The notes beneath the pieces are model-generated. The model saw only the letters and a program-made list of their open reading frames with translations. It ran no database searches and was not told the origin of the DNA. Below are positions 1 to 7,932 of a stretch of DNA of 52,407 nt, in pieces; the stretch's first letter is position 1, and each line of letters starts with the position of its first letter. Source of the stretch: Terriglobales bacterium (GTDB lineage: Bacteria > Acidobacteriota > Terriglobia > Terriglobales > Acidobacteriaceae). The stretch spans positions 1-52,407 of the forward strand of contig JASHOU010000077.1 of NCBI GenBank assembly GCA_030038475.1. The letters are read 5' to 3'. The translations under genes were made by a program, and so were the position numbers.

Positions 1-546
1 GTAGGTCACGATCATCATGTTGCCGTGGATCGCCATGCCACTGATCAGGCCGCCGGCCAAGCCTCCAACCGAGACATCGTTGATGAAGGTCAAGCTGCAT
101 CCCGGCTGCACGGCGAAGGTGCCGATGGTGTTGGAAGCGGTGAAGCTGGCATACAAATACTGACTGTTGATGGCCAGGCCGATGCCATTGGCGGCACCGC
201 TATCGGAAGGCGATCCGGTGGCCGTGCCACCCACGGTTAGAGTGCTGATAGAGATACCCGCAACCTCTCCAGTTGCAGCCGCCGATGCATAGACGCACTG
301 CTGGCCACCGCTATCGAGAACATTGATGCGGTTGGTCCCGAAGAAACCGGCGACGTTGCCGAAGCCGCCGATCTGGACCTGCTCTTGTAGAACCAGTACA
401 CCGAGCGGCGCGACGGTATAGAAACTGACGCCCGGGTCGTCATTCGTGATGACGTATAGTGGCATAGCTGCGGCCACTTCGCTGCCGAGCAGAATGCTCG
501 CTAGCGCGGCTCCCAGGAAGAACCAGGATTTTATGAACCTACCCAT
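1..546 (-). CDS. secreted propeller-like protein, C-terminus beyond the window
   Basis: An open frame runs on the minus strand from an ATG at 546 to the left edge with no stop, so only about 182 N-terminal residues are present. The first 27 residues form a signal peptide: MGRFIK, then a hydrophobic stretch, then a small-residue cleavage region ending near VAAA. The mature part is rich in Gly, Ala and Ser and has repeated short beta-type segments such as NRINVLDSGGQQ, GLAINSQYLYASF and GMAIHGNMMIVTY. These look like blades of a lactonase or YVTN-type beta-propeller. The family call is an inference from this pattern. No catalytic residue can be identified. It lies upstream of, and in the same direction as, no other visible gene. 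Confidence 0.6.
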   Translation of the reverse strand, partial: MGRFIKSWFFLGAALASILLGSEVAAAMPLYVITNDDPGVSFYTVAPLGVLVLQEQVQIGGFGNVAGFFGTNRINVLDSGGQQCVYASAAATGEVAGISISTLTVGGTATGSPSDSGAANGIGLAINSQYLYASFTASNTIGTFAVQPGCSLTFINDVSVGGLAGGLISGMAIHGNMMIVTY

Positions 547-678
547 AATCTGAGCACTTCGGGCGGGGGAAGTACTCACGAAGTAGATCACAGGTTGGGC
601 CATGGTTCAAGGACTGCTATTCACTTCTTGCTTGCGCGCAGCAAAGGCGCTCATGACGGGGATGCCGGCGGTCGAATC

Positions 679-1806
679 TCATCCCCGGCTGACTCCTTGA
701 TTCAAATCCGCCGCCAGCAGGCGATGGAACAAGTGTTCTCCGGCTTCGCGCCGCACCGACAGCCGTCCGGCTCGGTAGGCGCGCGATTTCAGCCCTTTTT
801 GCACCGCTTCGCAGATATCTAAATCTTCATCCTGTACGCGGTTCGCTACGGCTACGCTCTGCTCGTTGTAGGCGCGCGCAGCGTCGCTAACATCGCCGAA
901 ATAGAAATCGAAAATGACGCGGCAATGGTCCACATCAAGGGGAATCACCTGGTTTGTATCTAAGTAGCCTTCGTAGTAATTGAACATGAAATTCGGATAG
1001 AGCCAGAAATAATAGGCGCGACTGCCTTTGCGGGTGCTAGCGGTTTCGGTATCGCCTTCGCTGCGGACCATCGGGCTCGATTGCAGGCAATAGCGATCTT
1101 CGTTTTCGATGGTGTATTGTTTGTAATCCAAAACCGAATTGAGTCCTTTGTGCAGATGAGGAACGTGATACCCGCCATCGAGATAGTTATCGACAAAGAC
1201 CTTCCAATTACAGCGAATATCATACGTCTTGGTTGTGAAATAGCGGAGCTTGCACAGTCCAAGCGGAGCAACACGTTTCACTAATCCAGCGAGAAACCCT
1301 GAGAGGGAAGGAGCCTCCGGATCGAGGTTCGCGAAGACAAACTTCTCCCACGTCTCCACTTTCACCGGAACTAGCCCGTTGCTCTCGCGGTCGAAATTCT
1401 TTACGCCGTCAAACTCGGGTGTCCCCTTGAGCGCGCCGTCCAAGCCATAATTCCAGCCGTGATACGGACAATGTAGAATCGAAGCCTGCCCGCATGCTTC
1501 GGTGACCACAGCGGCCGCGTGATGGCGGCAGACGTTATAAAAGGCTCGCAGCACGCCATCCTGGCCGCGCACCGCAACCAACGGTTCCCCGGCTACGGTT
1601 GCCGTCACAAACTGTCCCGGCTTTTCCACCTGATCTTCGCGCCCGATGACCTGCCAGGTCCGCGAAAATACGGCTTGCCGTTCCAGTTCCGCGATCTTTG
1701 CATCGATATACCAGGAGGCGGGGATGGTCGACGCCTCAGCCAAGGGAGCGGTTGCGTCATAAGACGCAACCATCTCGTTGACGGTCATTGTTATTCCATC
1801 CTTCAT
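679..1806 (-). CDS. Rieske-type ring-hydroxylating/choline monooxygenase-like oxygenase, large subunit
   Basis: A 375-residue non-heme iron oxygenase. The Rieske [2Fe-2S] ligands are visible as C93-R-H95 and C113-P-Y-H116. The mononuclear iron site follows at about residues 200-219, in NWKVFVDNYLDGG and then YHVPHLH, with His214 and His219 as likely ligands. The NYLDGGYHVP wording and the C-terminal EHLFHRLLA resemble the choline monooxygenase/carnitine oxygenase branch more than the dioxygenases of polycyclic aromatics. Such enzymes need a separate ferredoxin reductase, and none is encoded nearby. The ATG overlaps the stop of the upstream tetR gene by four bases (ATGA), so translation is probably coupled and the TetR protein probably controls this gene. 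The substrate cannot be told from the sequence; a quaternary amine is one possibility. Confidence 0.88.
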   Translation of the reverse strand: MKDGITMTVNEMVASYDATAPLAEASTIPASWYIDAKIAELERQAVFSRTWQVIGREDQVEKPGQFVTATVAGEPLVAVRGQDGVLRAFYNVCRHHAAAVVTEACGQASILHCPYHGWNYGLDGALKGTPEFDGVKNFDRESNGLVPVKVETWEKFVFANLDPEAPSLSGFLAGLVKRVAPLGLCKLRYFTTKTYDIRCNWKVFVDNYLDGGYHVPHLHKGLNSVLDYKQYTIENEDRYCLQSSPMVRSEGDTETASTRKGSRAYYFWLYPNFMFNYYEGYLDTNQVIPLDVDHCRVIFDFYFGDVSDAARAYNEQSVAVANRVQDEDLDICEAVQKGLKSRAYRAGRLSVRREAGEHLFHRLLAADLNQGVSRG

Positions 1807-2516
1807 GATGCTTTATTTCCGGCTAACTGCGCTTTCTCCGATCCGATCGCGCGACGCATTAATGCCACAAATTGTTCCATGCGCACTTCTTTCTCTTCGG
1901 GAATTGTGCCCGACTTACGAAACAATCCTGGATCTAACTCCTCGGTGAGCAAGGCATCCTGAAACCGATCCATAGTCCATTCCAGAATCGAGCCGATCAT
2001 GTCCACGTCTAAGTCGGTGCGTAACTCCCCGCGCTGAATTCCGAAGCGCACAAATTCACGCCAACCATACGGGTCCTCGGCAACGAGAAATCGATTGATC
2101 TCTCTCCGGAGCGCCAAATCTGTGCCGTAGTTACCGACGAGATAAATCCGGTAGGACGACCAGTTATCGCGCACCATATTCTCGGTACGTTCCAGCCAAT
2201 AGCGCAGCAGTTCGAAAAAGCCGCGGTCCCGAGCTGCGGCCGGAGCCTGCATATACTTGGGAAAGGAATAAACCGCTTTTTTATAGGCTTCGAAGAACAA
2301 TCCATCCTTGCTTTTGAAATGTTGAAACACCGATCCTTTGGCGATTCCCAACTGCACGGCAATATCTTCGACACGCGCAGCGTTATAACCGCGTTCGGCA
2401 AAATGCCGGATTGCTACATCGACAATCCGCGCCCGTTTCGCTTCCGAGCGCGGCCGTGGTTTGCCGTCCCGCCTCAGTTGCGCCGGTTTCGCCAGACTGC
2501 TCGTGATTCCTTCCAT
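1803..2516 (-). CDS. TetR/AcrR family transcriptional regulator
   Basis: A protein of about 237 residues. The N-terminal helix-turn-helix is typical of TetR: ARIVDVAIRHFAERGYNAAR, then VEDIAVQLGIAKGSVFQHFK. An all-alpha ligand-binding region follows. I chose the ATG at 2516 because a GGGAG ribosome site lies about 10 bases upstream and because the frame extension to 2609 encodes unconserved sequence across the promoter region. The gene overlaps the Rieske oxygenase gene by four bases, which makes a regulator-enzyme operon. Two inverted repeats of the kind TTGACC-N3-GGTCAA lie directly upstream and are the likely operators. The ligand is unknown, perhaps the oxygenase substrate. Confidence 0.9.
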   Translation of the reverse strand: MEGITSSLAKPAQLRRDGKPRPRSEAKRARIVDVAIRHFAERGYNAARVEDIAVQLGIAKGSVFQHFKSKDGLFFEAYKKAVYSFPKYMQAPAAARDRGFFELLRYWLERTENMVRDNWSSYRIYLVGNYGTDLALRREINRFLVAEDPYGWREFVRFGIQRGELRTDLDVDMIGSILEWTMDRFQDALLTEELDPGLFRKSGTIPEEKEVRMEQFVALMRRAIGSEKAQLAGNKAS

Positions 2517-2537
2517 GGCCCGTTTTCTCCCGAAATC

Positions 2538-2556
2538 CCTTGACCTGCGGTCAAGG
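2538..2556. promoter_or_regulatory. candidate TetR operator 1
   Basis: A perfect inverted repeat with 8-base arms, CCTTGACC-TGC-GGTCAAGG. It lies 22 bases upstream of the chosen start of the tetR gene, where a repressor would block its own transcription. That the neighbouring TetR protein binds it is an inference from position, symmetry and the second copy at 2642. Confidence 0.6.
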
Positions 2557-2641
2557 CAAGATACAGTACACTGAATCGATTGTTCAACGCCTTTTTTGCA
2601 GGGCCGCATAGGGGGTTGAATAATTTGGGAATTGTTCTGTT

Positions 2642-2656
2642 TTGACCATCGGTCAG
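2642..2656. promoter_or_regulatory. candidate TetR operator 2
   Basis: A second inverted repeat, TTGACC-ATC-GGTCAG, with the same half-site and the same 3-base centre as the repeat at 2538. A further half-site GGTCAA follows at 2662-2667. It sits 110 bases before the divergent DinB-like gene, so one regulator could control both directions. Confidence 0.5.
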
Positions 2657-2765
2657 CGGCCGGTCAATAACCCGATCAGTTTGCTTTCTGCGAGCAGAAT
2701 TCGACGGTCGGCCGAGCGCAGCTACACTCAATGATAGAGAATTAGACAAAAGAAGGAGTTGCGAA

Positions 2766-3275
2766 ATGCCTGAAACCGCTGAGCAATATACGAAGCGCAT
2801 CGTAGCCAATGCCCAAGGGCAGGATCCGATCAAAGTGCAATCTTCCACCAACAAAAAACTAGCGCGGCTCGTAGACGGCGTTTCAATTGCCAGACTCCGC
2901 AAACGACCCGCGCCGCAAAAGTGGTCTGTCGCCGAAATTCTGGCTCACCTCGCGGATGTCGAAATTGTGGTTGGCTGGCGCATGCGGTCGATACTGGGAA
3001 AACCGGGAACGCCTGTGGAAGCCTTCGACCAGGATGCGTGGGTGACAGCCTTGCACTATGAAAAGCGCGATCCGCGCAAATCCATCGAACTGCATCGGGT
3101 GGTGCGCGAAGCCAATCTCGCGCTGCTCAAATCGCTTTCCGCCGAGCAGTGGAAACACTATGGGCAACATGCCGAGCGCGGGCAGGAGACGATCGAGCAT
3201 ATCGTGCGGATGATCGCCGGGCACGATATCAACCATATTCGGCAGATCGAGAACATTTTGACGTCAAAGAAGTGA
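2766..3275 (+). CDS. DinB/DinB_2 superfamily protein
   Basis: A 169-residue four-helix-bundle protein of the DinB-like metalloenzyme group. The usual metal-ligand histidines are visible: one in KWSVAEILAHLADVE (about residue 59) and a pair near the C-terminus in GHDINHIRQIENIL. The family includes bacillithiol- and mycothiol-linked transferases and many proteins of unknown role, so the reaction cannot be assigned. The start is well supported by AAGGAG about 8 bases upstream. It diverges from the tetR/oxygenase operon across a gap holding two candidate operators, and it converges on the transporter gene with an 18-base gap. Confidence 0.8.
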   Translation: MPETAEQYTKRIVANAQGQDPIKVQSSTNKKLARLVDGVSIARLRKRPAPQKWSVAEILAHLADVEIVVGWRMRSILGKPGTPVEAFDQDAWVTALHYEKRDPRKSIELHRVVREANLALLKSLSAEQWKHYGQHAERGQETIEHIVRMIAGHDINHIRQIENILTSKK

Positions 3276-3293
3276 TCGCGAAGTCAAAGTCGA

Positions 3294-4250
3294 CTACTCT
3301 CTCGCTACTTCTTGCAGCGGCTCGGCCAGCGGCGTCTCGGGTTGCTTCTTGGCGGGGGTGGTGGTGATTACGATCACGCTGACCAGCACGAAGAGCGTTC
3401 CGAGTAAAGTTCGCGGGCCGACGGTTTCGCCTCCCAGGAAATATCCGATGATCACCGCCACGACCGGGTTGACATAGGCATAAGTGCCAACTTTGGTGGG
3501 CGATTCGTGATGCAGAAGCCACAGGTATGTAGTAAAGGCCACGATGGAACCGGCCACAATCAGGTAAGCAAGCGCGAACCAGGCGCCGCGAGAGACGGCC
3601 TGCACGTGAAAGTCGCGAAATTCGCCGAGGACTGCCGCGGTGAGAGTAAGTAGAATCCCTCCTGTAAGCATCTGCGTTGCGGAACTCATGGGCTTCGACG
3701 CGGGCAATGGCGCCTTACGGGTAAACGCCGAGGCAATCGACCAACTGAGAGCGGCGACAATCAGCGCGAGCGCGCCTTTAGGATTGATGGGGACTTCGCC
3801 GAAACTTTGCGAACGGCTGACGAGGACGCAAACGCCACCGATCCCAATCAGAAGGGCCAGCGCGAGCCGCAATGTGAGCTGTTGCGTGCCCAGAACGACA
3901 ATTTCCGAAAGCGCCGTGAAGACCGGGATGGTGGCCAACATGACAGCGGCGATTCCCGAAGGCACGCGCTGTTCAGCCCAGAACACCAATCCGTAATCGA
4001 GGACGAAGATGCCGATGGCAAGAAGCGCAGCGGCAGCCCACTCGCGGCGAGTGGGCGATGGCGTTCCCTTCACACGCATCCAGGCAAAGAGCACGGCTCC
4101 AGCGGCAACAAACCTCATGCCGGCGAGCAGAAATGGAGGGACTTCACGCACGCCGACGCGGATGGCGAGGAAGGTTGAGCCCCAGACGAGGTAAATAATG
4201 GCGAAGGCGAGCACGATCTTCCATGCCGAAGGACGAACAGACGCTTCCAT
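3294..4250 (-). CDS. EamA-family drug/metabolite transporter (YedA-like)
   Basis: A 318-residue inner-membrane protein with ten hydrophobic segments arranged as two five-helix EamA halves. The first half starts with IIYLVWGSTFLAIRVG and contains PPFLLAGMRF; the second has the loop STDLWLLH-like text (TTYLWLLHHESPTKVGTYA) followed by YVNPVVAVIIGYFLGGE. These motifs are typical of the RhtA/YedA branch of the DMT superfamily, which exports amino acids or other small metabolites. The substrate is unknown. Its 3' end meets the DinB-like gene head to head, and the upstream gap to the MbfA gene is about 90 bases, so co-transcription with mbfA is possible. Confidence 0.85.
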   Translation of the reverse strand: MEASVRPSAWKIVLAFAIIYLVWGSTFLAIRVGVREVPPFLLAGMRFVAAGAVLFAWMRVKGTPSPTRREWAAAALLAIGIFVLDYGLVFWAEQRVPSGIAAVMLATIPVFTALSEIVVLGTQQLTLRLALALLIGIGGVCVLVSRSQSFGEVPINPKGALALIVAALSWSIASAFTRKAPLPASKPMSSATQMLTGGILLTLTAAVLGEFRDFHVQAVSRGAWFALAYLIVAGSIVAFTTYLWLLHHESPTKVGTYAYVNPVVAVIIGYFLGGETVGPRTLLGTLFVLVSVIVITTTPAKKQPETPLAEPLQEVARE

Positions 4251-4339
4251 GAGAAATAGATCACGGGCGACGAGGCAGGGACGCAGAGATTTTCTTCATC
4301 CGAGCGAGAAAATAAACAATTTCCAACCCGCCAATTCGC

Positions 4340-5296
4340 TCACGAGCTGCCAATCCAGATGCCGACCACAAACACCAGCACCCCGCCGACGACCACCTGA
4401 AACGCGGCCGAGAGCAGCGGAGTATCCATGTAGCGATTGCGAATCCAGGCTATCGTCGCCAACTCCATAGCCACTACGATTACCGCCGCTACGAATGCCA
4501 AATGAAAGTCTTTGATCAGGAACGGCAGCGTGTGGCCGATTCCGCCCGTTGCTGTCATCAATCCCGTGACCGCGCCGCGCAGCACGGGACGGCCACGGCC
4601 GGTCATCGATCCGTCGTCGGAAAGCGCTTCGGCAAACGCCATCGAGATTCCCGCGCCGATCGAGGCGGCAAGACCGACGAGAAATGCGTCGTGGCTCTTC
4701 TGCGTGGCAAATGCCGCCGCGAACACGGGCGCCAGCGTTGAGACAGAGCCATCCATCAGCCCAGCCAGCCCGGGCTGTACAATCTGCAAGACAAACAGGC
4801 GCCGCTGCGCCTCGTCCTCGCCCTTTTTGGTCGCCTGAGGAATGCTCTCTTCCATGGCTTCGGCCGCGACCTGATGCTTGCGTTCGACTTCCTCGAGATC
4901 GCCGAGCAGTTTGCGGATGCCAGCGTCGGTTACGTGCCGGATAGCTTTCTGGTAAAACTGGCGGGTTTCGAGTTCCATGATTTCGGCTTGCTTGCGCACT
5001 TCAGCAATTTTCAAAGGACGCTTCAGCCACATGGGCCGGCGTTGCACGAAGCCCTTCACGTCCTGGCGGCGGATAAGCGGAATGTGCTCGCCGAAGCGCT
5101 CGCGATAGGTAGCGATCAGCGACGCGCGATGGCCGGACTCTTCGGCCTGCATGTCATCGAAAAGTTTCGCGGTTGCGGGATAGGTATCGCGCAAACCGTC
5201 GGCGAAATCGGCGTATACGCGACCGTCTTCTTCTTCGAGCGAAATTGCCAGCGCCAGAATTTCGCGCTCCGTCAGATCTTTGAAGTTTCGCGCCAT
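4340..5296 (-). CDS. mbfA: MbfA-type membrane-bound ferritin / VIT1-family iron exporter
   Basis: A 318-residue fusion of an N-terminal ferritin-like (erythrin) domain and a C-terminal VIT1/CCC1-type membrane domain. In the first ~165 residues the di-iron ligands are visible in [12 protein letters not shown], in EESGH, in ELETRQFYQ and in EVERKH. The membrane part starts near [20 protein letters not shown] and has about five hydrophobic helices. Known MbfA proteins of Bradyrhizobium and Agrobacterium export iron and protect against iron and peroxide stress, with the ferritin domain in the cytoplasm. The same role is likely here by homology. The start [13 protein letters not shown] matches the expected N-terminus of the family. 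I see no recognisable Fur or Irr box in the upstream gap. Confidence 0.88.
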   Translation of the reverse strand: MARNFKDLTEREILALAISLEEEDGRVYADFADGLRDTYPATAKLFDDMQAEESGHRASLIATYRERFGEHIPLIRRQDVKGFVQRRPMWLKRPLKIAEVRKQAEIMELETRQFYQKAIRHVTDAGIRKLLGDLEEVERKHQVAAEAMEESIPQATKKGEDEAQRRLFVLQIVQPGLAGLMDGSVSTLAPVFAAAFATQKSHDAFLVGLAASIGAGISMAFAEALSDDGSMTGRGRPVLRGAVTGLMTATGGIGHTLPFLIKDFHLAFVAAVIVVAMELATIAWIRNRYMDTPLLSAAFQVVVGGVLVFVVGIWIGSS

Positions 5297-5431
5297 GCGA
5301 CAAGGTAACGGTTTCTCGATTGGGTTTCAAGAACCTGGATTTGATACATGCTCAACGGTGTCAATACCCTCGTAACATTTCGCGTCGTCTACGGAACCGG
5401 TCTAATTACGAAGATTCCCCTCAGGAGGCTT

Positions 5432-5851
5432 ATGCAGCGAATCATTGTTTTCGCGTTGTTTTGCGCAGCTTTCTCGTACTCGTATGCTCGCGACCATCAA
5501 CCGCCGCAGTCCGGAACCATCCTGCAAATGGACTCGGTCAATTGCGGGACCGACCAGAAGAGCGACAAGAGCCTTGCCGGCGAGATCATCGGCACCGACA
5601 ATTCTCATCAGAAGATGCACACGCTGCTCTGCCAGGAATATCTTCTGCAGACTGAGCGCCTCAACTATCGCATTCGGCCTAAAGACGACAAGCATCCGGC
5701 TCTTCTTCCTGTCGGGGCAAAGGCGCAGTTCCGCATCGAGAAGGATTTCATCAAACTAAGTGTTGAAGACCTTGACGGCAAAGAACGACAGTACGTTGTG
5801 GTCTCGATGACTCCCCGAGTGGAAGCTCAAACCGCCGAGAATCGGAAATAG
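5432..5851 (+). CDS. small secreted protein of unknown function
   Basis: A 139-residue protein with a signal peptide (MQRIIVFALFCAAFSYSYA, cleaved near the following Arg-Asp). The start is set by CAGGAGG three bases before the ATG; an in-frame ATG at 5348 lacks such a site. The mature part has two Cys residues (NCGTD and LLCQEY), about 50 residues apart, which could form a disulfide. Its C-terminal beta-rich half, LPVGAKAQFRIEKDFIKLSV, resembles small single-domain beta-sheet proteins seen in acidobacteria. I do not recognise a characterised family. It is divergent from mbfA with a 135-base gap. Confidence 0.75.
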   Translation: MQRIIVFALFCAAFSYSYARDHQPPQSGTILQMDSVNCGTDQKSDKSLAGEIIGTDNSHQKMHTLLCQEYLLQTERLNYRIRPKDDKHPALLPVGAKAQFRIEKDFIKLSVEDLDGKERQYVVVSMTPRVEAQTAENRK

Positions 5852-6211
5852 CTCGCGCCGCTTTACAAGCGAGGCGGGACGCCGGTCGGCCCGCCTTCGG
5901 CTCGGCCCTCTACCCCTCGCTAGCGCTCAATCTGGCCGCCGATGCACCGGGCAAGACTTGCCTTCGCCAAGGCGGCACGCTTTGCCGGGCTGGTCGGCAA
6001 TTCGACCACTCATCAGCGTTCATAGTCTGCAATCGTCGCAAAATAGAGTTACTCAACCAAATAGCATTCGCATGCCAATTGGAATGCTGAGTGCTTATAG
6101 ACGACCGAGATTCGCGCGAAATTTCGCCGGTGCGCACGCCAGCAGTAACGTCACACTGCACACGGCGATTTTACAGCGGACTGCTTACAATTTTCGTCTC
6201 GAGGTATACCA
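5852..6211. other. 360-base gap with a GC-rich stem-loop, no gene seen
   Basis: The gap begins with a stem of 7 bp, AGGCGGG at 5872-5878 with CCCGCCT at 5890-5896. It sits just after the preceding gene and could end transcription, although no T-run follows. The rest has no open frame with protein-like composition on either strand, and no clear promoter for the next gene. Confidence 0.45.
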
Positions 6212-6751
6212 ATGTCCATTTCCGGGATTCAAAGTACAACGCAAAATCCGTACCAGCTCAGCGTCAACAGCCCTTACCAGTTGCAGTTGCAACAACTCGG
6301 TCAGGCTCTGCAATCGGGCAACCTGAGCGCAGCGCAAGCTGACTTTGCTACCATCCAACAAGCGTTTACACAGACAGCCAATTCTTCGACCTCGGCCAAC
6401 ACCACCGAATCGAATCCGACGGTGCAAGCCTTCAATCAGCTTGGTTCCGATCTGCAATCGGGCAACCTATCTGCAGCACAGAAAGATTTATCGACGGTGC
6501 AACAGGATCTCCAGAGTGGCGGTCCTGTGTTCAACCATGTGCACCACTACCATCATTCCGGCGGTAGCGGCGGAGACTCAAGCGAACAGAGTTCGCTGCT
6601 TCAGGATCTAAACCAGACGGGCCAAAGCCAGAACTCCACCAGCCTCGCCAGCGCGCAACAGGCCTACACCACACTGCAGCAGCAACTGCAGGAGGTCGCA
6701 CTGGGAGGCGCAGCTCTGTCTTCGCTGACGCCGGTTTCGTTTGATGCCTGA
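6212..6751 (+). CDS. Gln/Ser-rich protein with internal repeats and a His cluster
   Basis: A 179-residue protein with no signal peptide or membrane segment. It contains a repeated helical unit: LGQALQSGNLSAAQADFATI at about residues 30-50 and LGSDLQSGNLSAAQKDLSTV at about 77-97, with a weaker third copy near SLASAQQAYTTLQQQL. Between them lies a His-rich loop, FNHVHHYHHSGGSGG, that could bind metal. The N-terminus MSISGIQSTTQNPYQ has the look of exported or phase-associated low-complexity proteins. I recognise no named family, although similar Gln-rich proteins with the QSGNLSAAQ motif occur in acidobacteria. It stands alone between two gaps. Confidence 0.7.
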   Translation: MSISGIQSTTQNPYQLSVNSPYQLQLQQLGQALQSGNLSAAQADFATIQQAFTQTANSSTSANTTESNPTVQAFNQLGSDLQSGNLSAAQKDLSTVQQDLQSGGPVFNHVHHYHHSGGSGGDSSEQSSLLQDLNQTGQSQNSTSLASAQQAYTTLQQQLQEVALGGAALSSLTPVSFDA

Positions 6752-6939
6752 TGCCAAACCGCGTTAAGCCTGACGGGAAATGCTGTTTCAGGGCGCGGCC
6801 GCCGGTTGTGTTAGATAGAAACGGCGCGGCAGCGGCCGGTGCGCAAAAGAGAAAACCTTTAGCTTTTCAAATGATCGGCCACCGGCACGAGATTGCCGAT
6901 GGCCGCTAACTGGTGAGGGACACGAATGGTCGGCCGCGC

Positions 6940-7200
6940 TTACCGCTCGGCGCGAATTGCTTCGATAGCTTCGTGCAGCTCGCGCTCCGCCTCGTGCAAA
7001 TGCCCTTCGGCCTTTGCGCCATGCCCGGCCATATCGTAGTGGTTGGCCGCGCGGGCGCGATCAAGTTCGGCGATCGCCTCTTGCACGTGGCTATGAACTT
7101 TGTCCAGGTCATGCCAATCATGAACTCTGTCGGCAACCGCGATGCCACCAACGAATGACAGGCACATCGAAACAACGACAACTGCAAAGGTTTTCTTCAT
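6940..7200 (-). CDS. small periplasmic helical protein, His-rich
   Basis: An 86-residue protein. Residues 1-23 form a signal peptide (MKKTFAVVVVSMCLSFVGGI, then AVA). The mature 63 residues are one or two amphipathic helices rich in His, Glu and Ala, for example DKVHSHVQEAIAELDRARAA and GHLHEAERELHEAIEAIRAE. Seven histidines in so short a protein suggest metal or acid buffering in the periplasm, which is an inference. The start is firm: AGGAGAGGAGAACC precedes the ATG. I know of no functional assignment for this kind of protein. Confidence 0.75.
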   Translation of the reverse strand: MKKTFAVVVVSMCLSFVGGIAVADRVHDWHDLDKVHSHVQEAIAELDRARAANHYDMAGHGAKAEGHLHEAERELHEAIEAIRAER

Positions 7201-7341
7201 GGTTCTCCTCTCCTAGCTGTGAACTAAGGTTGTGGATTAGGTTATCCGGCACGCACGGATGGTTTTCATTGTCCCCGACCACCAACCTCGTGTCAAAAGG
7301 AAAGCAGAGCACAGCAGTGTAACGACAGGTTCGCCTGGATA

Positions 7342-7355
7342 TGTCCGTTTGGACA
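7342..7355. promoter_or_regulatory. palindrome TGTCC-N4-GGACA
   Basis: A perfect 5-base-arm palindrome, TGTCC-GTTT-GGACA, directly followed by a partial third half-site (GTCCTG). It lies about 85 bases upstream of the membrane protein gene at 7439. Its binding protein is not known; the arrangement resembles activator binding sites. Confidence 0.35.
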
Positions 7356-7389
7356 GTCCTGTTTGCGGCAATCTGGCTTCGATCTCTTG

Positions 7390-7405
7390 CGTGACCTGGA
7401 TCACA
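7390..7405 (+). promoter_or_regulatory. candidate CRP/FNR-family binding site
   Basis: The sequence CGTGA-CCTGGA-TCACA matches the CRP-type consensus TGTGA-N6-TCACA at nine of ten positions. It is centred about 41 bases before the ATG at 7439. No CRP/FNR regulator is encoded in the window. Binding is an inference from symmetry. Confidence 0.45.
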
Positions 7406-7438
7406 GCGTGCTATCCACTACTCCGGTAGCGTAAGTGC

Positions 7439-7882
7439 ATGGGCGGGTTTTCTATTCTCACCAACCGCAAACGTGCCGTGGTGGCGCTGGTGCACTCAGT
7501 CGTATTTCTCGCGATCGCGGTGCGGCAGATGGTCGCAGCCAATCCCGTCGCCGGTATTTGGATACCATCCACGGTATCGCGCAGCACGTGGGTTCTCTGC
7601 GGAATCTTTGCCGTCGTCTCCGCCATCCTTTTATGGCTCTTTGTCGTTTCGCGCGAATGGATGGAAAAACTCTATTTCGCCTTCTGCACGATCAGTGCGA
7701 CTTCAGGCCTGCTGCGAACCGCGGCGGGCGACCAGACATTTCACGCCGGCGTCTACATAAGAGTAGTGATGCTGGTGAGCGCAGTGCTGGTGGGACTGAT
7801 CATTGTGCGCATGCACTCACGTGCGAACGCTCCCGTCCGGCCACAATACGCTGAAGAAGGCTACGCCGAAGAAAGTTCCTAG
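7439..7882 (+). CDS. small four-helix membrane protein of unknown function
   Basis: A 147-residue inner-membrane protein. Four hydrophobic segments are visible: about residues 13-33 (AVVALVHSVVFLAIAV), 50-72 (WVLCGIFAVVSAILLWLFVV), 76-96 (EKLYFAFCTISATSGLLRTA) and 105-124 (VYIRVVMLVSAVLVGLIIV). A short acidic C-terminal tail ends in EEGYAEESS. I recognise no characterised family; similar four-helix proteins occur in acidobacterial genomes. No good ribosome binding site precedes the ATG, so the start is moderate. A CRP-like palindrome and a TGTCC-N4-GGACA palindrome lie upstream, so expression may respond to a global regulator. Confidence 0.65.
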   Translation: MGGFSILTNRKRAVVALVHSVVFLAIAVRQMVAANPVAGIWIPSTVSRSTWVLCGIFAVVSAILLWLFVVSREWMEKLYFAFCTISATSGLLRTAAGDQTFHAGVYIRVVMLVSAVLVGLIIVRMHSRANAPVRPQYAEEGYAEESS

Positions 7883-7932
7883 GGCCGCCGCAACAATCGT
7901 CAGGCCACCGTCGCACCTACATTTGAAAGACG

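Noticed and set aside
7370-7392. sigma54-like promoter before the membrane protein gene
   Set aside because: A GG and a GC element exist, but with 12 bases between them in place of the required 10.
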